Assembly (NCBI RefSeq): GCF_003945385.1
Contig: NZ_AP018920.1
Span: 6,944,001-7,008,000 of the forward strand
Source: Pseudonocardia autotrophica
GTDB lineage: Bacteria; Actinomycetota; Actinomycetes; Mycobacteriales; Pseudonocardiaceae
Length of the DNA stretch: 64,000 nucleotides
Direction: 5' to 3'
This document shows, in pieces, positions 60,595 through 64,000 of the stretch. Every line of letters begins with the position of its first letter. The stretch's first letter is position 1. The notes below the pieces were generated by a model that was not told where the DNA came from, made no database searches, and saw nothing but the letters and a program-made list of their open reading frames with translations. The translations under genes and the position numbers were made by a program.

Positions 60595-61623
60595 TCAGAG
60601 GGCCTTGCCTGCGGACTTGAGCGCCTCGCAGGCCTCGATCACGCGCTCGCTCATCGCGATCTCGGCCTTCTTCAGGTACGACCGCGGGTCGTAGGCCTTC
60701 TTGTTGCCGACCTCGCCGTCGATCTTGAGCACGCCGTCGTAGTTCTCGAACATGTGCGCCGCGATCGGGCGGGTGAAGGCGTACTGGGTGTCGGTGTCGA
60801 CGTTCATCTTGACGACGCCGTAGCTCAGCGACTCGTGGATCTCCTCGAGCAGCGAACCGGACCCGCCGTGGAACACCAGATCGAACGGCTTGTCCGCGGC
60901 ACCGGCGCCCAGCTTCTCGCGGGCGACCTGCTGACCCTGCTTCAGGATCTCCGGGCGGAGCTTCACGTTGCCCGGCTTGTAGACGCCGTGCACGTTGCCG
61001 AACGTCGCGGCGAGCAGGTAACGGCCCTTCTCACCGGCACCGAGCACCTCCACGGTGCGCTGGTAGTCGCCGGGGGCGGTGTAGAGCTTGTCGTTGATGT
61101 CGTTGGCGACGCCGTCCTCCTCGCCACCGACGACGCCGATCTCGACCTCGAGGATGATCTTCGCCTTGACCGCCTCGTCGAGCAGCTCGGCCGCGATCGA
61201 GAGGTTCTCCTCGAGCTCGACCGCGGAGCCGTCCCACATGTGCGACTGGAACAGCGGGTTCTCACCCCGGTCGACCCGCTCCCGGCTGACCGCGATCAGC
61301 GGCCGCACGAAGCCGTCGAGCTTGTCCTTCGGGCAGTGGTCGGTGTGCAGGGCGATGTTGACCGGGTACTTGTCGGCGACCACGTGCGCGAACTCGGCGA
61401 GGCCGACCGAGCCGGTGACCATGTCCTTCACCCGGGTCCCGGACAGGAACTCGGCGCCGCCGGTGGAGATCTGGACGATGCCGTCCGAACCCGCCTCGGC
61501 GAACCCGCGCAACGCCGCGTTCAGGGTCTCCGTACCGGTCACGTTGATCGCCGGGTAGGCGAACTCGCCACTCTTGGCGTTGTCCAGCATCTGGTTGTAG
61601 ATCTCGGGCGTGGCGATCGGCAC
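60595..61623 (-). CDS. fba: Fructose-bisphosphate aldolase class II
   Basis: A 342-residue zinc-dependent aldolase splitting fructose 1,6-bisphosphate in glycolysis. Characteristic segments are PAINVTGTETLNAALRGFAEAGSDGIVQ, ALHTDHCPKDK (D95 and the zinc ligand H96), VEIGVVGGEEDGVAN (with the active-site Glu), ATFGNVHGVYKPG and VFHGGSGS. GTG 61623 is chosen over the further upstream ATG at 61641 because GAGGAGG lies about seven bases before it and the product then begins (M)PIATPEIYNQM, as in relatives. Confidence 0.96.
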   Translation of the reverse strand: MPIATPEIYNQMLDNAKSGEFAYPAINVTGTETLNAALRGFAEAGSDGIVQISTGGAEFLSGTRVKDMVTGSVGLAEFAHVVADKYPVNIALHTDHCPKDKLDGFVRPLIAVSRERVDRGENPLFQSHMWDGSAVELEENLSIAAELLDEAVKAKIILEVEIGVVGGEEDGVANDINDKLYTAPGDYQRTVEVLGAGEKGRYLLAATFGNVHGVYKPGNVKLRPEILKQGQQVAREKLGAGAADKPFDLVFHGGSGSLLEEIHESLSYGVVKMNVDTDTQYAFTRPIAAHMFENYDGVLKIDGEVGNKKAYDPRSYLKKAEIAMSERVIEACEALKSAGKAL

Positions 61624-61800
61624 GGGCGGCCTCCTCGTCATCGGCGGTCACTGCTCGTCGCAGCGCTTGCTCTCCGGGTGAGTATCACGTACCCGCCCGG
61701 CGCGGACAGTCATCCACCGGATGGGTCTGGTCACCTCCTCCGGACGCCCGATGGGGCGAGCCCGCGAACGGTGTCGGAGGTGGTCGCTACGCTGTTGACC

Positions 61801-62478
61801 GTGGAGGAGGAGCGGGCCGAGAACGCCGTCGACCGGACACTGGGCCGGTTGCGCGCCATCGACAGCAGACCGGCGCCCGAGGGCGGCGGTCCGTTCGCGA
61901 CCGTTCCGGACGGTCCGGGTGGCTCGGGGGCGCAGCAGCCGGCGCCGGCCGACGAGAAGCCGCTCACCCTCGCCGATCTCTACCGCGACCACCGGCTGCG
62001 GCTGATGCGGCTGGCGATGCTCCTGGTCGACATCCCGGCCACCGCCGAGGACGTCGTGCAGGAGGCGTTCACCGGCCTGCACCGGCACTGGACCGGACTG
62101 CGCGACGAGACCGCCGCGGTCGCCTATCTGCGCGCCGCTGTGGTGAACGGTTCCCGGTCGGTGCTGCGCCGCCGCCGGACGGCCCGCGAGTACGTCCCGC
62201 CGCACGCGGCCAACGCCCGGTCGGCGGAGTCGCTGGCGATGCTCTCGGCCGAGCACCAGTCGGTGGTCGACGCGCTGGGCCTGCTGCCGCCGCGGCAGCG
62301 CGAGGTGCTGGTGCTGCGCTACTACGGCGGCCTGACCGAGTCCGAGATCGCCGAGGCCGCCGGGATGAGCCGCGGCACCGTGAAGTCGACCGCCAGCCGA
62401 GCGCTCGACGCGGTCGCCCGCATCATGGAGGAACGTGCCGGCGCTCCCGTGCCGCGCCGTCCGGAGGAGCCGCGATGA
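61801..62478 (+). CDS. ECF sigma factor (SigE-like group)
   Basis: A 225-residue RNA polymerase sigma factor. After about 55 variable residues comes region 2 (LYRDHRLRLMRLAMLLVDIPATAEDVVQEAFTGLHRHW) and then region 4 (LGLLPPRQREVLVLRYYGGLTESEIAEAAGMSRGTVKSTASRALDAVARIM). GTG 61801 lies eight bases after TACGCT (61788-61793), close to leaderless spacing. The group is common in actinomycetes and mostly unstudied. It is followed by an overlapping small membrane-protein gene, which could be its partner or anti-sigma factor. Confidence 0.9.
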   Translation: MEEERAENAVDRTLGRLRAIDSRPAPEGGGPFATVPDGPGGSGAQQPAPADEKPLTLADLYRDHRLRLMRLAMLLVDIPATAEDVVQEAFTGLHRHWTGLRDETAAVAYLRAAVVNGSRSVLRRRRTAREYVPPHAANARSAESLAMLSAEHQSVVDALGLLPPRQREVLVLRYYGGLTESEIAEAAGMSRGTVKSTASRALDAVARIMEERAGAPVPRRPEEPR

Positions 62479-62843
62479 CCGGGCCGCAGAACACGGCGCA
62501 CGACCCGTACCGGGACGACGCCGAGCGCCGGGTCGGCGAGGCGCTGCACGCGCAGGCCCGCGGCCGGCCGATGCCGCCACCGCGCCCGGCCGGTCCGCCG
62601 CCCGGCCCGCCCCGGGTGCCGGGCCGGGTCCCGCCGCCCGTCGCGCCCCGCCCGGCCCCGCCCCAGCAGCGCAGGCCCGCGGCCGCCCCGGTCGCGGCCG
62701 CACCCCGGTCCCCGGGCGGCCGGGCGCTCACCGCGCAGATCCTGTGGGCCGCCCTGATCGCGCTGCTCGTGGGCGCACTGCTGGGCGGCGGGATCGCGCT
62801 CGTCTCGGTGCTGCTGCCGGGAGCGCTGCCGGCACTGGGCTGA
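62475..62843 (+). CDS. Proline-rich single-helix membrane protein, possible sigma partner
   Basis: A 122-residue protein whose ATG overlaps the sigma stop (ATGA). Residues 1-32 are charged (DPYRDDAERRVGEALHAQARGR), 33-80 are Pro-rich, and one membrane helix follows (ILWAALIALLVGALLGGGIALVSVLL) near the C-terminus. The topology (cytoplasmic N-terminal part, then membrane) is that of a simple membrane anti-sigma factor, and the coupling supports a role with the sigma factor, but no HXXXCXXC or other anti-sigma signature is present. Confidence 0.72.
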   Translation: MTGPQNTAHDPYRDDAERRVGEALHAQARGRPMPPPRPAGPPPGPPRVPGRVPPPVAPRPAPPQQRRPAAAPVAAAPRSPGGRALTAQILWAALIALLVGALLGGGIALVSVLLPGALPALG

Positions 62844-62939
62844 GCCGGCGATCCGGTTCCCGACCCGGTGTCCGGTTCGTCCTTCCGCTGGTGACGGCGC
62901 CGTCGGGCTGCCTGCGGCCCGCCGGTACCGTTTCGCTGC

Positions 62940-63833
62940 GTGACGGTTCTCGCCGCGACCCAGACGCTCGCACTCGGCCCCTCGTGGCTCGACCCGGCAG
63001 TGATCATCGAGTCCCTCGGCCCGTGGGCCCTGATCGGGCTGGCGGCGATCGTGTTCGCCGAGTGCGGCCTGCTGCTGGGCTTCTTCCTGCCCGGGGACTC
63101 CCTGCTGTTCACCGCGGGGCTGTTCGTCGCCCAGGGTGCGATCGACGTCCCGTTGTGGCTGGTGTGCGTCGTGCTCGTGGCGGCCGCGGTGGCCGGCAAC
63201 GCGGTCGGGTACGGCATCGGCCTGCGGGCCGGTCCGGCCGTCTTCGACCGGCCCCGATCGCGGCTGTTCAACCCGAAGCACGTGGCGAAGACCCACGAGT
63301 TCTTCGAGAAGTTCGGCAACCGGGCGATCGTCCTGGGCCGGTTCGTGCCGATCGTCCGGACGTTCATCACGGTCAGCGCCGGGGTCGCCCGGATGGACGC
63401 GCGGCGCTATCTCACCTACTCGCTGATCGGCGGCATCGCCTGGGCCGCCGGGGTGACCGTGCTCGGGTACTTCCTCGGGCAGTTCGCGATCGTGCGGGAA
63501 CGGATCGACCTGATCCTGGTGACGATCGTGCTGATCTCCGTCGTCCCGATCCTGTTCGAGGTGCTCCGGGCGCGGCTGATGGCGCGGCGCGGCGCTGCGG
63601 TCGCCGGTCCGGGGATGCCGGTCGCCACCGCCACCGCCACCGCCACCGGTGCCGGCGCCGGCGCCGGTGACGTGGATCCGGCGGCCGTCACGACCCGGAT
63701 GCCGGTCGTGCCCCGCCCGGCAGCCGTGCAGCACCCGGCGGACGCTGCCGCTCCGGTGCCGCCGGGCGTCGTCTCCCGGGGGCCGGACCGGCCCGCGGCC
63801 GGGCCGCCGATGCCCCCACGAGAGCCCCGCTGA
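62940..63833 (+). CDS. dedA: DedA-family membrane protein
   Basis: A 297-residue DedA/VTT-domain protein. Conserved segments are FAECGLLLGFFLPGDSLLFTAGLF, AGNAVGYGIGLRAG, FFEKFGNRAIVLGRFVPIVRTFITVSAGVARMD (the G-R-F-x-P-x-x-R motif) and FLGQFAIVRERID. DedA proteins act in phospholipid carrier (undecaprenyl-phosphate or lipid) translocation and pH/antibiotic tolerance. The C-terminal 75 residues are disordered, Ala/Thr/Pro-rich, with (AT)n repeats. GTG 62940 follows TACCGT at near-leaderless spacing. The neighbourhood with fba mirrors Rv0363c-Rv0364. Confidence 0.9.
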   Translation: MTVLAATQTLALGPSWLDPAVIIESLGPWALIGLAAIVFAECGLLLGFFLPGDSLLFTAGLFVAQGAIDVPLWLVCVVLVAAAVAGNAVGYGIGLRAGPAVFDRPRSRLFNPKHVAKTHEFFEKFGNRAIVLGRFVPIVRTFITVSAGVARMDARRYLTYSLIGGIAWAAGVTVLGYFLGQFAIVRERIDLILVTIVLISVVPILFEVLRARLMARRGAAVAGPGMPVATATATATGAGAGAGDVDPAAVTTRMPVVPRPAAVQHPADAAAPVPPGVVSRGPDRPAAGPPMPPREPR

Positions 63834-63971
63834 CCTGATCCGGCCTGATCCGGGCGGTTCCGACGGCCGCCGGCGGCACATCTCCGGCCGGGGCCGCACC
63901 CGCCGGAGCCGGCCCGGCCACACCACACGAGCCCGCCCCGGCCGCACCACACGTCGCGGGTCCGGGGCCGG

Positions 63972-64000
63972 TCACCAGGCGTCGGACAGGTCGGCGTGCC
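63972..64000 (-). CDS. 3' end of a leftward gene (partial)
   Basis: The minus strand at the window edge reads ...HADLSDAW followed by TGA (complement of 63972-63974). The codons are plausible for a C-terminus, and in M. tuberculosis the gene after dedA (Rv0365c) also points this way. Only eight residues are visible, so identity is unknown. The 138 bases before it contain short repeats (CCGCACCACACG-like) and no gene. Confidence 0.35.

Overview
The window is about 72% G+C, uses many GTG starts and leaderless-looking promoters (TANNNT six to eight bases before the start codon), and carries a gene order best known from mycobacteria and their relatives. It matches ponA2, whiB4, a Get3/ArsA-like ATPase pair, a DUF4177 gene, ridA, a metallo-beta-lactamase-fold gene, crp, a small membrane gene, nth, a membrane thioredoxin, a Nudix gene and marP, and then purA, plsC, a DUF3151 gene, fba and dedA. 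I infer an actinomycete of the Pseudonocardiaceae, most likely Pseudonocardia or a close relative. This rests on protein resemblance and gene order, not on a database search.

Layout. (1) 1-6.5 kb: a probable catabolic or uptake locus with a MetE-like zinc protein and two repeated solute-binding-protein plus short-chain-dehydrogenase pairs. (2) 6.5-9.5 kb: an HTH-DUF3887 and CPBP protease operon, convergent with a thiolase. (3) 9.8-20.8 kb: a nested mobile-element block. Two same-orientation ISL3-family ends bound it, and one 8-bp target duplication (GCCATACG) flanks the whole. Inside are two near-identical IS256-family copies in opposite orientation, a second IS256-family element that cut off the end of a GlxA-type regulator, a small monooxygenase gene, a tRNA-Thr-like 3' remnant, and an IS21-family element sitting inside the right-hand ISL3 transposase gene. 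(4) 20.8-25.3 kb: a two-domain TetR regulator, an amidase and an acyl-CoA synthetase. (5) 25.5-28.1 kb: envelope and secreted proteins of unknown role and a truncated tyrosine integrase beside tRNA-Thr(CGT), which looks like a decayed integrative element. (6) 28.2-64 kb: core chromosome with holB, an MFS/dTMP-kinase fusion whose kinase has lost its P-loop, PonA2, WhiB4, the Get3-like pair, Crp, Nth, MarP, PurA, PlsC, Fba, an ECF sigma factor and DedA.

How the genes may work together. The left part and the amidase, ligase and thiolase genes look like substrate uptake and catabolism whose regulation the ISL3 insertion could have altered, because it separates the thiolase from the TetR gene. The core part groups cell-wall synthesis (PonA2), redox and acid-stress functions (WhiB4, membrane thioredoxin, MarP) and global cAMP control (Crp), as in mycobacteria. 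Extra genes lie between ridA and crp here. Starts given as GTG are choices based on overlap with the upstream stop, a ribosome binding site or a leaderless -10 motif.
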